From contig CP085832.1 in NCBI GenBank assembly GCA_020809705.1, positions 3,596,001-3,660,000 of the forward strand: a stretch of DNA of 64,000 nucleotides. The letters are read 5' to 3'. The notes beneath the pieces were generated by a model that made no database searches, was not told the origin of the DNA, and was given only the letters and a program-made list of their open reading frames with translations. Position numbers and translations under genes: made by a program. This DNA is from Calonectria ilicicola (taxonomy: Eukaryota; Ascomycota; Sordariomycetes; Hypocreales; Nectriaceae). Below are positions 34,430-44,819 of the stretch, piece by piece; the stretch's first letter is position 1, and each line of letters starts with the position of its first letter.

Positions 34430-36903
34430 CTATTCTTCATCCTCCTCTTCCTCCTCTTCTTCCTCAGGCTCCTCCGCAGGCGCCTGGGGCTTCTGCGTGT
34501 ATCTTCGGGGGAGGCAGTTCTCACCCTCAGTATAAGGAATTCCAGCCTCTTCGCGGGCCATGTCGTTAACCCACCTCTCATCGCCAGTCCAGCCGGGCTT
34601 GGCACCAGTCTCAGCCCACTTGGCGGCAAGGTAGAACCATCCCAGGGCGTTGCCAACGGTGCCGACTTCGTCGCTGACGCCGGTGCGGGCCTCGTAGCTC
34701 ATCTTGGCGTGGAGTTCCTCATCAGTCCAGAGCTTCATGAGGTGGCCTGCGACCGCCTTGTAGTCACCGGGAGTGACAAAGAAGCCGTTGATGTTCTCCT
34801 TGACTTGAGTGGGGATACCACCCTCGTTGGAGACAACGACGGGAACACCAGCGTGGAGCGCCTCAGACACCTTAATCTCGAAGCCTTCTCGGGTGGAAAG
34901 CTGGAGAATAATGTGGGCATTGGCGATGATCATGTTCAGAAGCTGGTCATTGGCCTCCAAGCGCATGACACTGCAGTCGGGGAGAAGCTCGGGGTAGTGA
35001 GTCTCGAGCTGGTTCATGGTCTGGTCAAAAATGATGGTACCATCGGGGTCATCAATAGAACCATTGCCGCACCTAACTGAATTAGAATTAGTTTCTTGGG
35101 AACTTGGGAAATTAGACTTACACAACGAGCTGAGGAACATCAGTGATTCCAGCCTTGTCGCATTGACGGCGGAACTCGGCGTAGGCGTCAATGACGGTTG
35201 GGATACCCTTGGCGGGATCAAATCGAGCGACTTGAGCAATATATTTGCCTATGATTGTGTTAGTGGGTACTTCTTAAGAAGGATAGTGCATCATACGGTT
35301 GGGCCAAGCAAGAGGAGTCCTTGGAAAAAAGTTAGCAATGTTCTGTATAGCAACGGGAAGTGACGTACATTCGCTGGCGAAGACACTGCTGGTTGTAGAT
35401 GTGGCCATAGTAGCCGGTGTCCCACTGGTTCATGGGCTTGTTCAGGCCATCAAGCCAATCGGAAGTGGCTGGGAGGTAGATGACCTTCTCTCGAGGAACG
35501 GTGTGCGGGACAAACTTGGGAATAGGGTGGCTGATGAACATATCGGCACCCTGGATCTTGCTCCAGAGGAAGCTCCAGATATCAGCCTGAGGAGAGCCCT
35601 CAATAGCGATAAGGTCGCTCCGGACCTGGATGTGGGATCGGAAGAGAACAGGGCGGTTAGGGGTAAGCTTCTTGACGAGAGGAATGAGACCGGGCATTTG
35701 AGGGTCATCAATCTAGTATTGTTAGCTTCAAATTCACGAAGATGTCCGATTTAAAGTGGACATGTGGTGTCGGTTACATACAATGATGATATCAGCACCG
35801 CCTTCCTCTGGGGGTCGCAGAGGACCACCTTCAGAGAGCCAGTAGCGGTTGGCATTGTCCTCAATCCAATCGGTAATAGCCTGCTTTTCCTCGGAGGAAA
35901 TTCGTTGGTCGGGGTGGCTAACACCCTGGAGAATGTTGTGGACGTTCTTGGTGATTCTGAAAACACCAGGACGAGGCTTGGGCACTGCAAGGCGTTAGGT
36001 CTAGCCAATTGAGTCTCAAGGTCTAGCTTTACATACCGTACCAAGTCACCTCAACGCCGAGAAGACGTGAGAGACGAACAAGTGCGTGACGCATGAGCGC
36101 AACACCGCCACCCTGGGGAGTGGCACTGAAGAAGGCAATCTTGGTCTTCTTCTCTCGAAGCTTGTTGACGTAGTGCATCATGGCATTCCATGTAGTGGAG
36201 CTGCAGGTGCCCTTGTGGTCCAGGAGGGAGGTAAGGTGGACGCGGAAGCCAGCATCAGTCTGGACAACACCCCTCCAGCCAACTTGCATAAGAGGGACCA
36301 AGGAGGGACCGAAGTTGCTATACTAATTAGAAATGTTCTCTAAGTTGACATGGAATACTTACAGAATACACTTGCGGACCATGGAATCGGCCTGCTCATC
36401 TACTCTCTTGACATCCCAGAAGCTCTTTTCTTTAGCTTCCGAGTCGGGTCGCAGGACGACGGGGATGATGTCAAGCTCAAGCCAGAGGCGGGAGCAGAGG
36501 GTAGGGCTCATGTACTTGAGCGAGGTTGGAAGACCAGCACCGATGAACTTGACAAAGTTCTCGTGCTCGTAAGCCTCAACCTCCTTGAGAATATAGTCGG
36601 CAATGAGGTCATTGCCTTCACGCATGTCCTCAACAAGAGGAATCGACTTGACGGAGAAGTCGACGAGGTAGGTGGTATCATGGATGGCGAGAGCAACGAC
36701 AGCAGTGTGATCGTCAGAGAAGACAGCCGAGATACCAAGGTAGAGAGTCTAGTCCGTTAGCTCAAGTGAAGGACTTGTGAAGTCAGAATACTTACAGTCA
36801 AGGCAGCTCCAAGTTGTCCTTCCTTTTCAACAATAAGGCTCATCTGCCTCTTGCGGTGGGAGGAGGCACCCGTGGAAAACTTGCGGACTGGGTTGGACGT
36901 CAT
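34430..36903 (-). CDS. ccg-9: Trehalose phosphorylase/synthase, GT4 family (Neurospora ccg-9 type)
   Basis: Eight exons: 36903-36796, 36748-36363, 36317-36037, 35984-35782, 35712-35369, 35319-35297 (only 23 nt), 35248-35122 and 35072-34430. The seven GT-AG introns are 45-69 bp, and the exons sum to 705 codons (704 residues). A fungal-specific N-terminal region (about 1-210) precedes a two-lobed GT-B glycosyltransferase. Visible landmarks are FFSATPQGGGVALMRHAL (nucleotide-sugar lobe start), IIIIDDPQMPGLIP, ARFDPAKGIPTVIDAY, and the C-lobe EGFEIKVSEALHAGVPVV with SNEGGIP. Known: these enzymes reversibly make trehalose from glucose and glucose-1-phosphate, and the Neurospora homologue is clock-controlled and affects conidiation. 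The tail is a Glu-rich run. Stress or circadian regulation is plausible by homology, and nothing in the promoter proves it. Confidence 0.93.
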
Positions 36904-39805
36904 GATTGCGGGGTTGTGACTTGGCAGGGGGATACAATGACGAAGGAAAGAATAAATGATGAATGGAATGCTCAAAGTATCAACCTCTAACACAGGAAAC
37001 CGCGACTAGAAATAGTCCTTCAGCCCTGGTCAGACAACTCGTACAACCAAAAGGCGGTGGTCAGAAGGAGGTCGATATCGAAAGAGCTGTGGAGCTTGGA
37101 CAGCGCGCAGAAACGTATCCCTGTGCGATAGCTACACCAAGGAGTCGGGGGGAGGGGCAAGCTGGGTCAGGGATGTAAGTGAGCCAAGTCTCGTCGGTAG
37201 AATCTGCAGATGAGAGCAACAGGACCCAAGATGACAGACAGCCCTAGCTGGCCCACCAGCGCGGGTCAACGCAGGGGGGGAATAGGGTGGTAGAGGAGGG
37301 TGGTAATGTCGTACTGGCAGCAGTGCCGAGCTCAAGGTGAGCAGCGGAGGTGCACCAGAGGCGCAGAGATTAGGGGACCGGTGAGGCGAGGTGACAATAA
37401 GGGCGTGGGGTATGAGACACGGTGACGAGGTGAGCAGGCGATGATGCCCCAAGGTGAGGAGAGAAATGGCGTGCCGACACGGATGATGGTTGAAGCAGGC
37501 GACCACGTTGGGTTCTGTTTGGACGACAGCAGCGTATTGCAAGGTGTCGTCCGGGGTGATCGGGGGTCAAGAGATTGGGTCCCCGGTGAAGTGGTAGGGA
37601 GTTGATGGGCACCTGACTATGCTCGGATGGTGATTTCTGACAGATTGGGGAGGTTGCTGTGGGCTATCAGTGCTTTTTTATGCGTACAGTTGGCTGATGT
37701 GAGTAAATGTGTAATTTCTGATATAGACCAAGAATTGATATTTGGGGGTCCATGATGGGGGGAAGACGAGACGGCCAGAAATCAAGTGAGGCAAGGTGGT
37801 CTGATATGTTGGTATGCACAATGGTACTGGAGTGTGAATGCAAGTCTAGCTGCAGAACAGTTTTATTTTTTCCCAAAAAAAAAAAAAAACTTCAAACTCC
37901 ATGCGGGTGTATGTATCAATGGGACTCTTTGTCCGCGGCAGTGCTTGATGCAGGTCCTGACCAGGTTACTTGCATGCTCAGTGTCATGGATATAAAAAGG
38001 GGAGTGACCAAAAAGATGACATCTGGGAGTGCGAGGCGAAGTTTCGGAGCCTGACTACCGCCACTGCACCATCACGTTATCTAGCTGCATCGGTTTGCAG
38101 AAGAGGCTTGAGGATGCTTCCAACCAAGGCTAAACCAGCCGTCCTGCCCTATGCGTGTTGGATCTGGTTATTCCCATTTGCAGACTGGTCTCGCCAGCTT
38201 TATTCATAGGCCCACTGAGCCAACCCCGCGGCGTCCGGGACCCCACGATGTGCTAGACTGAGCCGCTAGGGAATCGAGGGCGTTCCATGGGGCGTTCCGC
38301 ACAAGGTCCACAGCCTCCTGTCCGGGGCGCTACCGGCCGGGGCCCGGAATGGATGGATGGGTGTCATTAAACTAAAGTTGTGTTGCTGTGGATGGACGGG
38401 TGTGTTGATCCCGCGCTTGGTCTTGTAGAATGTAAGGTGGAGATACGTCATACAGAAGAAATACGAAACTCTTAAAGAGACCCTGCAGCCAAATTTCCAT
38501 GTTTTGTTGGGCTGTTTTGCTCATAAACGCACACTTCAACGGACGCAGAGGTCAGAATCTCGGCTCAGCTAACAAGGGTCTGGATTAACATGTCCGCCCC
38601 TCAAGACGACAGACTGACTGACTGCCATGCCAAGTCTGGCCTCATAGCTCAGTTAACGGCAATACAAACACGACACCTCACTTCTCCTGAAAAGAGCATT
38701 TTGTCGAACAAATCATTTCGCGTCACCGGTACGTACAGAGCATTTCGTACGACGCCGTGGCTTGCATACCCGGTCATCTGCCTGGCAAGCCGCCCTCGCA
38801 TCGTATGATGAGTGCTCCAAGCACATGCAACTTCACCGAGCTGCCGCTCCCGGGTGGCTGCGGCGTCTGCCGAGCAACCCGTCGTCCTGATCCTGACATT
38901 TCAGCTTGCACTTTGTTTGGTCTGACCGGCGGTGAAGTGTTTTCTTTTTTGCAGCTGCCCGAATCATCCCACGGCCAGCATTGTCCCCATGGCTTGCTTT
39001 TTGCCATCCATGTCCCTCTGTCTCTCTCTCTCCCCCAAGGTAAGCCCACCGACCAAGCCGCAGACAAGTCATCACCGTCAGTTATCACTGTTTGTCGTTG
39101 GATATTTTTCGACAGCTGATCGATAGACCAGGATCGCTGGGGAAGCTCTTCCGCGACCCGCGAGAACAGTGGAACGGATAGTGGGACGATGATCAACCCC
39201 ACGCCGTTCCGGGCTCGACCCGGGCGTCTCCCACGGTCCAAGCACGTTTTTACAGTCTAGAGAGCCGTTGACGGTCGTGGGGCGAGCACACGTGGCTACC
39301 AATTGTCGACTTATTAATTTGCCTCTCAAAGCTCAGTGGCTTTGCCTCGAATGCGTCGTCTCAGTGCGTCATGGCCCACGACGGGGGGAGCATGGATACC
39401 GAGGCGCAGCGTAGAACCCTGCAGCGGGCCAGGGCGCCGAGATGGCTAGCTAGAGCTGCAAACCATCTCGCTAACCACCCCAAACACCATGACGGCATCA
39501 CGATCAATCAATAGTGTAGAACAACTTTTGATGCGAATTGGAGGCTCTGGGTGTTTCTTATTGCCAATTGGAGTCTCACCTTTGTCGCTGACATGCCGCT
39601 AACTGCTGCCAACTCCTCCGGCTGGTTGCTTATGTCCGGATAGGATCGGTCTCCGAGTGGGCTGGACGCGCGGCTTCGCAAGCTAGGTACGTGCGAGCAA
39701 CGGTGGTGACGTTGCGCCGCGGACGATCACTTTTTGGATTTGTACTTTATTAACCGCGAGAAGCTGCTTTGCTGTTTCTCCTTGGACCATTCAACTATCG
39801 CAGCC
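36904..39805. other. Divergent intergenic region, no gene seen
   Basis: Upstream of both ccg-9 (minus) and the secreted-protein gene (plus). It includes a 15-A run at 37,875-37,890 and many short frames without domains. GT...AG-like motifs at 38,725 and 39,038 do not connect into a coherent protein. Confidence 0.5.
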
Positions 39806-41611
39806 ATGATTTCAAAGACGCTGTGCACATTGCTCTTGGCCCTCAGTGCCACCGCGAGCGGGGAAAATAGCTCGCCCGCGCATGTCAAGCCGAGCAACGA
39901 CAGCTCCAAGGTTAACTCTAACCGCATCTTCAACGCCATCCACTCGGCGGGCCGACAATGGGGCTCCTCCTACTACCACAACGGTTTCAGCTTTTTCCCG
40001 GCTGTGATGCCCAAGGGAACTGTGCTGTACCACGGCGATCGCAACAACACGGTGCCCGCTGGACCAGAATGGCTAGCATTTGAGATTGAGCACGCAGAGG
40101 GATTTGCAATGTCGCATAAGGGACGATGGGGAGGACCAGGAGGACCTCCTCCAGGTCAAGGAAAGCCTCCCAAGGGGGGTGACCCAAATGACCCAAATCA
40201 ACCGCCTCCGCCTCCGCCGCCATCAGACCAAAAAGAATTCTCGAAAGATGAAGACGAGGAGGATTATCGCCAAGAACTGAGGCGCCGTCGAGCTCCCGGT
40301 CCTCCACCTGGCCGACCTGGGCCCCCAGATGGGGACGATGATGATGATGTAAACGTTCGCGGATACCTTCACACATACCAAGCCGCTCGCGAGCTAGACC
40401 TACTCTACATTGATGGCATGAGCGCTGGCAAGACCAGCATGGGCACTCTTGATTCACAGGACCTTCTCCTCCGAGAAAACTCGACGCGCCACAAGCAGCG
40501 CGGATTCGACGAATACCCTCGTGCCCTCGACCTATGCGATCTCGCAACCGAATGGGGCTTCGACGGTGTGGTACGCATGGAGGCCGGCTTTGAGGTCATT
40601 TTCTGCGATTTCAGCGATGGCCTGAAGCTCATCTCCATGACACGCACCATGATGCCCGATAACAAGATTGGCGATAGCCGCATGGGCGGTTACATGTGGG
40701 CAAGAGCCATCGCAGAGCGCTACGATGGGCTGGGCGACCGACTCCGTATCGACTTCTCGTCCATGGTCTCGGCTCTCTTCTTCCCCATCAACATCTCCAG
40801 CACCGATGCCGCACGACCTGATCTCGTGCGCCTCGAAGCGGCCGGCCAAACTGAGCTTAAAGACATTAAGAACTACCTCGGAAGCGTGGTGAGGCAGCCT
40901 CGCAAGTTTACGGTTAACTGGCAGAGCGTTGTCGACCTCATCGTCAGCCGGTTTTCCAAGAGAATGGCCTCCATGGCATTCGAGTCCCTCCCCTGGAACT
41001 ACTTCATCGATGAGGTAGAAACCGTCACCGCCACCTGGTTTGACGCTGCGCCGCTGCCAAATGACATCTCAGTGGCTAGCAAGGAGCAGGTCAAAGACGA
41101 TGTCAACAGAACATCCGACGCTATTAAGCGATGCAGGAAGAATTTCCTCCGCCCGGCAACCATTGACCAGGAGTGGTGGAGCGAGGAGGACCACTTGATC
41201 TTCACTGCTATCGATACCGTCATGGGCGAGATTTGCGAAAACCTCTTCTTCGTCCGCGAGCTTCTGTTCCACGCTGCCGCCACCTCTACTGAGGAAGACA
41301 GAGAATCCAAGCTGGAGAGCGCAGTCAAGGTCGGACGAGAAAACATCCAGAGGTTAATGTTCGATCTGGGGTGGACAATCTGGAAGCAATCCCAGCCTTG
41401 TCCTGATAACCAGGTTCTCTTCATTGCCATGTGGCCGTTTGGAAACTCTGAGGATCACTGGAACCCTGGATGCCGCACAATCGACGGCTTGGGAAGAGGC
41501 GGACCAGGAGGGGGTCCAGGAGGACCAGGAAACTCGTCCTCATACTGGAGGATGAACTTTGGCGGGCCAAGGGGCGGGCCAGGGGGCAAGCCAAGAAAGC
41601 AGAATTTCTAG
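39806..41611 (+). CDS. Secreted fungal protein of unknown function, Pro/Gly-rich, possible ART-like N-terminal core
   Basis: A single-exon gene of 601 residues. The first ATG is at 39806 (cagccATGA), and the in-frame codons upstream lack an ATG. Residues 1-19 form a signal peptide (MISKTLCTLLLALSATASG). The segment at about 60-105 contains GTVLYHGDRNNTVPAG and PEWLAFEIEHAEGF. A Pro/Gly/Lys and Asp/Glu-rich insert (about 108-180, with a run of seven prolines) interrupts it before RGYLHTYQAARELDLLYIDG. A conserved core follows with GFDGVVRMEAGFEVIFCDF and a helical C-terminal half. The protein ends in a Gly-rich GGPGGGPGGPG tail. Several N-glycosylation sequons fit secretion. I do not recognise a named family. 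The layout (YHG, then an aromatic/Ala helix, then a hydrophobic strand) faintly recalls ADP-ribosyltransferase folds, which is only a hypothesis. Confidence 0.8.
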   Translation: MISKTLCTLLLALSATASGENSSPAHVKPSNDSSKVNSNRIFNAIHSAGRQWGSSYYHNGFSFFPAVMPKGTVLYHGDRNNTVPAGPEWLAFEIEHAEGFAMSHKGRWGGPGGPPPGQGKPPKGGDPNDPNQPPPPPPPSDQKEFSKDEDEEDYRQELRRRRAPGPPPGRPGPPDGDDDDDVNVRGYLHTYQAARELDLLYIDGMSAGKTSMGTLDSQDLLLRENSTRHKQRGFDEYPRALDLCDLATEWGFDGVVRMEAGFEVIFCDFSDGLKLISMTRTMMPDNKIGDSRMGGYMWARAIAERYDGLGDRLRIDFSSMVSALFFPINISSTDAARPDLVRLEAAGQTELKDIKNYLGSVVRQPRKFTVNWQSVVDLIVSRFSKRMASMAFESLPWNYFIDEVETVTATWFDAAPLPNDISVASKEQVKDDVNRTSDAIKRCRKNFLRPATIDQEWWSEEDHLIFTAIDTVMGEICENLFFVRELLFHAAATSTEEDRESKLESAVKVGRENIQRLMFDLGWTIWKQSQPCPDNQVLFIAMWPFGNSEDHWNPGCRTIDGLGRGGPGGGPGGPGNSSSYWRMNFGGPRGGPGGKPRKQNF

Positions 41612-42313
41612 TTGCATGTTGTTTTTTTTATTCCCTATGTTTAAGATACCACCAACCTAAAAGGGTTGATTGCTTTTGTTTTATGAAATACGAAATAGCT
41701 GAGATTCAATGCGAAAAACTATACGAATGAATGGAGAATTCTTTGCAATAAGGCCCCACGCTGATGACACGCTGCCGCCGGCAACCTTCCTGTACGATCT
41801 TTTACGCTTCGGGCTTGAGTATCCCTGGTACGCTCATGTGCTGTAACTAAATGACATACGACATTGCGGCAAGTCAGAACTCTAACCGGATACTGAAGCC
41901 GAGTATCAGATAGGTTTTTGGCCATGGTGAACTATTCCCGGGTTGCCTCTTTCGGCCAAGCTGGCATTCTGGATAGGAAAAAGGGTCCTGTTTAACATGG
42001 ATATGATCAGCCCTACAGGAGTTTGGCGCGGGACGGGACGGGAACCAGTTCACATGGGACGATGCGGAGACTAAGCCTGATTGATATAGTTTAGCAAGGT
42101 ACGACAGTCACCTGGGTTTTAAGAAAAAGTAGCCGCATTACATTGGATGTGATAGGTTGGAGAGAAAAAGTGAGGTTGTTTAACCTAGAGTAGGGTGAAT
42201 TATTGTGGTGCAAGTGAGATAGCGTCACAAGATGTCATTGAGCACACAGTACAGACAGATGACAGTAACAAGGCGGGGGAAAAAGGAAGAAGAAGAAAAG
42301 ACAAAAAAATACC
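41612..42313. other. Intergenic, no gene seen
   Basis: 3' flank of the secreted-protein gene and downstream flank of the tRNA. No supported feature. Confidence 0.5.
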
Positions 42314-42319
42314 AAAAAA
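42314..42319 (-). terminator. Pol III T-run terminator of tRNA-Arg
   Basis: Six T residues on the minus strand, beginning about 10 nt after the tRNA 3' end. A second run of seven Ts (42,303-42,309) follows as a backup. Confidence 0.75.
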
Positions 42320-42329
42320 GAAGTTGAAG

Positions 42330-42419
42330 CGACCACGCCAGGAGTCGAACCTGGAATCTTCAGAGAATTGGTGATTTCGTAACCGAAATCTGACGCCTTA
42401 GCCATTAGGCCACGCGGCC
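42330..42419 (-). tRNA. tRNA-Arg (anticodon TCG) with 17-nt intron
   Basis: The minus strand folds as a complete cloverleaf. The acceptor stem is GGCCGCG with CGTGGTC (two G-U pairs) plus discriminator G. The D arm is GCC...GGC, the anticodon stem TCAGA/TCTGA, and the T arm CCAGG-TTCGACT-CCTGG. The anticodon loop reads TTTCGG before a 17-nt intron inserted after position 37, the canonical site. The intron contains CGAAA, complementary to the TTTCG of the anticodon loop, as expected for the precursor fold used by the tRNA-splicing endonuclease. The A box (TGGCCTAATGG) and B box (GGTTCGACTCC) of the internal Pol III promoter are intact. Mature length is 73 nt. Confidence 0.95.
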
Positions 42420-42457
42420 GATGGGAAGCAGTCGATGGCAAAGCAGGTCAAGACGGG

Positions 42458-42542
42458 AGAGAGAGAGAGAGAGAGAGGCTCACTCAGCCCACTCAACTTT
42501 TGTCAACCCACTTTCGTTGGATCCAATCCAATCCAATCCAAT
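42458..42542. repeat. GA dinucleotide run and tandem ATCCA pentamers beside the tRNA
   Basis: A GAGAGA run is followed 40 bp later by four ATCCA/CCAAT-type pentamer units and then related TTCAA units, immediately 5' of the tRNA gene on its strand. Confidence 0.7.
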
Positions 42543-43450
42543 TGCTTCAACTCGGTTCAATTCAATTCAAACCCACTTTGTTGAAAAATCATTCATGCGG
42601 CCTTAGCACCCACGCGCCCACACGTGGAACAAGCTTTCACTCGGTGGAGGCAAAGGAACCATCCACCGCCGCGGAGACGACTGAGGCTCCACGATTTCAA
42701 ATCCCTCCGGCCCACCCGTGCCTCCCTCACCGTCGCCGTGAATCTGGCATCTCCGCGCCAGCTTACGAATTGTTTAGTGACTGTCTCTTTCTGAAGCGTT
42801 CATGCGCCTGCGCATTCCGGCCGTTTCCTGCCCTCCCGACTTGCGCCGAGCCCGCTGGCAGTGACAACAGCCCACTGTGTGTCAAGGAAACACTCGCCCC
42901 AGCATGTGGCTGGTTCCCAAATAGCTGGATTTCCGCTTCTCCGCAAAGTCGGCTCTTTTCCATTGTTTCTTTTTTTTCGGATTGAGGGGAAGGAAAAAAA
43001 GACGTCATAGGGGATTTACAGCCTGGTGCGAAAACACCAATGCCTGCAGTCGCCGTATAGCTAGGGCCCAAGGGCGTACTCTGTATAGTTATTACCATGA
43101 AATCAATTCGGCATTGTTGCGCCACCTTCAATTGAACCACTGCCACACCCGGCGCCCGCGCGCCCCTCCAAAAAGCCCAAAGCCCGGATCCGCGCGCGCT
43201 ATAGCGGCTTTGTCCAGCGCACCCAGGCACAGATTCCAGCATCCCCGCGGAGATGCACCACACACAAGTCAGACCATCTTTTTTGCGATCAGCAACGGCC
43301 CGTCTCAGCAACGATGCCGCTGCGATATTGGCTTCCGGGAGGCCGGGGTTTCTCCCCCTATGGATCATGACATGATAATTTTTTTCCAGTTCCTCGGGGG
43401 TTATGGAGCGTAATGCGCTTTACCTGCTCTATGAGTGGCTCTCGTCTAAA

Positions 43451-43458
43451 TATATAAA
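43451..43458 (+). promoter_or_regulatory. TATA box of flavohaemoglobin gene
   Basis: TATATAAA lies 99 bp upstream of the flavohaemoglobin ATG, a usual distance for a fungal TATA element once a leader is allowed. The leader that follows is rich in ATC/CAT triplets. Confidence 0.45.
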
Positions 43459-43556
43459 GAGATGCGAGTTGCTCATGGACAATCATCATTATCATCATCA
43501 CTATCCTCATAAACACAGATATCTCTCACAGTTTCAGATATCACAAACTCACAACC

Positions 43557-44819
43557 ATGTCGTTGACACAAGCCCAGATTGCCATTGTCAAGGCCACAGT
43601 GCCCATCCTCAAGGAGCATGGCAAGACCATCACCGCCACCATGTACCGCAACATGCTGGCTGCCAACCCCGACTTCAGAAACCTCTTCTCCCTAAGGGCC
43701 CAGCACACCGGCGAGCAGCCCACTGCCCTAGCCCGATCTGTCCTGGCCTACGCCCAGTACATTGATGATCTCCCCAAGCTGCGACACGCCGTTGAGCGTA
43801 TCGCCCAGAAGCACGTTTCGCTCTTCATCAAGCCCGAGCACTACCCCGTCGTCGGCAAGCACCTTGTCGGCGCTTTCGGCGAGGTTCTCGGCTCCGCTCT
43901 GACCCCGGAAGTCACTGATGCATGGATTGCCGCCTACGGCCAGCTCGCCGACGTCTTCATCAACCGCGAGGCGACCCTGTACGAGGAGGCCGGCGAGTGG
44001 AACACCTGGCGCCAGTTCAAGATCATCAAGAAGGAGGCTGAGAACGAGCGAGTCACCAGCTACTACCTCGAGCCCGTTGACGGCAAGAAGCTGCCCAAGT
44101 TCCTCCCTGGCCAGTATGTCAGTGTGCAGCTTCCCGTCCCTGGCGCCGGGATCAACCAGAGCCGCCAGTTCAGTCTGAGCGAGGCTCCCCAGGATGGCTC
44201 CAACCACTACCGCATCAGCGTCAAGCTCGAGGATACCATCGAGAACGCCTCCGTCGAGGACGTTGTCGCCGGCAAGGTCTACGGTCTCATCTCCAACCTC
44301 CTCTACAAGCACAACGTCGGCGATGTCGTCGAGGTGAGCCCCCCCGCTGGCGAGTTCTTTGTCGACCCCACCAAGACGGAGGACGTCAAGAAGCCCCTTG
44401 TCCTTCTCTCGGCCGGCGTCGGCGCCACCCCGCTCGTCTCCATCCAGGACGCCGTGCTCAACTCCGAGACGGCCTCCCGCCCCATCACCTGGATCCACGG
44501 CGCCCAGCACTCGGGCTCCTCATGCTTTGCTCCCCACGTCCGCGAGACTGCTGCCAAGCACGACAACGTGACCGCCAAGATCTTCCTGTCGCAGCTCCGC
44601 GACGGTGATGAGGCCGGCAAGGACTACGACTTCACCGGCCGCATCAACCTGGAGAAGCTCGAGGAGGAGAACCTCCTCCAGCTTTCCGACAGCAGCGCTG
44701 AATACTACGTCTGTGGTCCCGAGGACTGGATGGTCAGCGTCCGGGATTGGCTCGCCGGCCGCGGCGTTGCCCTGGAGCGCCAGCACCTTGAGCTCTTCAA
44801 GACCGGTGACGTTGTCTAA
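43557..44819 (+). CDS. fhb: Flavohaemoglobin (nitric oxide dioxygenase)
   Basis: An intronless gene of 420 residues with its ATG in good context (acaaccATG). The globin domain (1-140) keeps the heme-pocket residues: Tyr30 (MYRN), Phe44, Gln54 and proximal His86 in IAQKHVSLF. The FAD-binding domain (about 150-260) has the RQFSLSEAP flavin loop, and the NAD(P)H-binding domain (about 265-415) has LLSAGVGATPLVSI and the C-terminal YYVCGPEDWM. Known: oxidises nitric oxide to nitrate using O2 and NAD(P)H, protecting against nitrosative stress. Some fungi carry two copies, one cytosolic and one mitochondrial. The N terminus here lacks a targeting peptide, so it is probably cytosolic. All catalytic residues are present and the length is normal. 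A TATA box lies about 100 bp upstream. Confidence 0.96.
   Translation: MSLTQAQIAIVKATVPILKEHGKTITATMYRNMLAANPDFRNLFSLRAQHTGEQPTALARSVLAYAQYIDDLPKLRHAVERIAQKHVSLFIKPEHYPVVGKHLVGAFGEVLGSALTPEVTDAWIAAYGQLADVFINREATLYEEAGEWNTWRQFKIIKKEAENERVTSYYLEPVDGKKLPKFLPGQYVSVQLPVPGAGINQSRQFSLSEAPQDGSNHYRISVKLEDTIENASVEDVVAGKVYGLISNLLYKHNVGDVVEVSPPAGEFFVDPTKTEDVKKPLVLLSAGVGATPLVSIQDAVLNSETASRPITWIHGAQHSGSSCFAPHVRETAAKHDNVTAKIFLSQLRDGDEAGKDYDFTGRINLEKLEEENLLQLSDSSAEYYVCGPEDWMVSVRDWLAGRGVALERQHLELFKTGDVV

Larger units (their letters stand above)
42420..43556. other. Intergenic with simple repeats; promoter side of flavohaemoglobin gene
   Basis: Holds a (GA)n run at 42,458-42,477, a CCAAT-type pentamer repeat at 42,520-42,542, and the flavohaemoglobin promoter. 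Short open frames on both strands show no domains. Confidence 0.55.

Noticed and set aside
39195..39240. GGGCTCGACCCGGG T-arm-like hairpin
   Set aside because: The loop is too short and there is no cloverleaf context; a simple GC hairpin.
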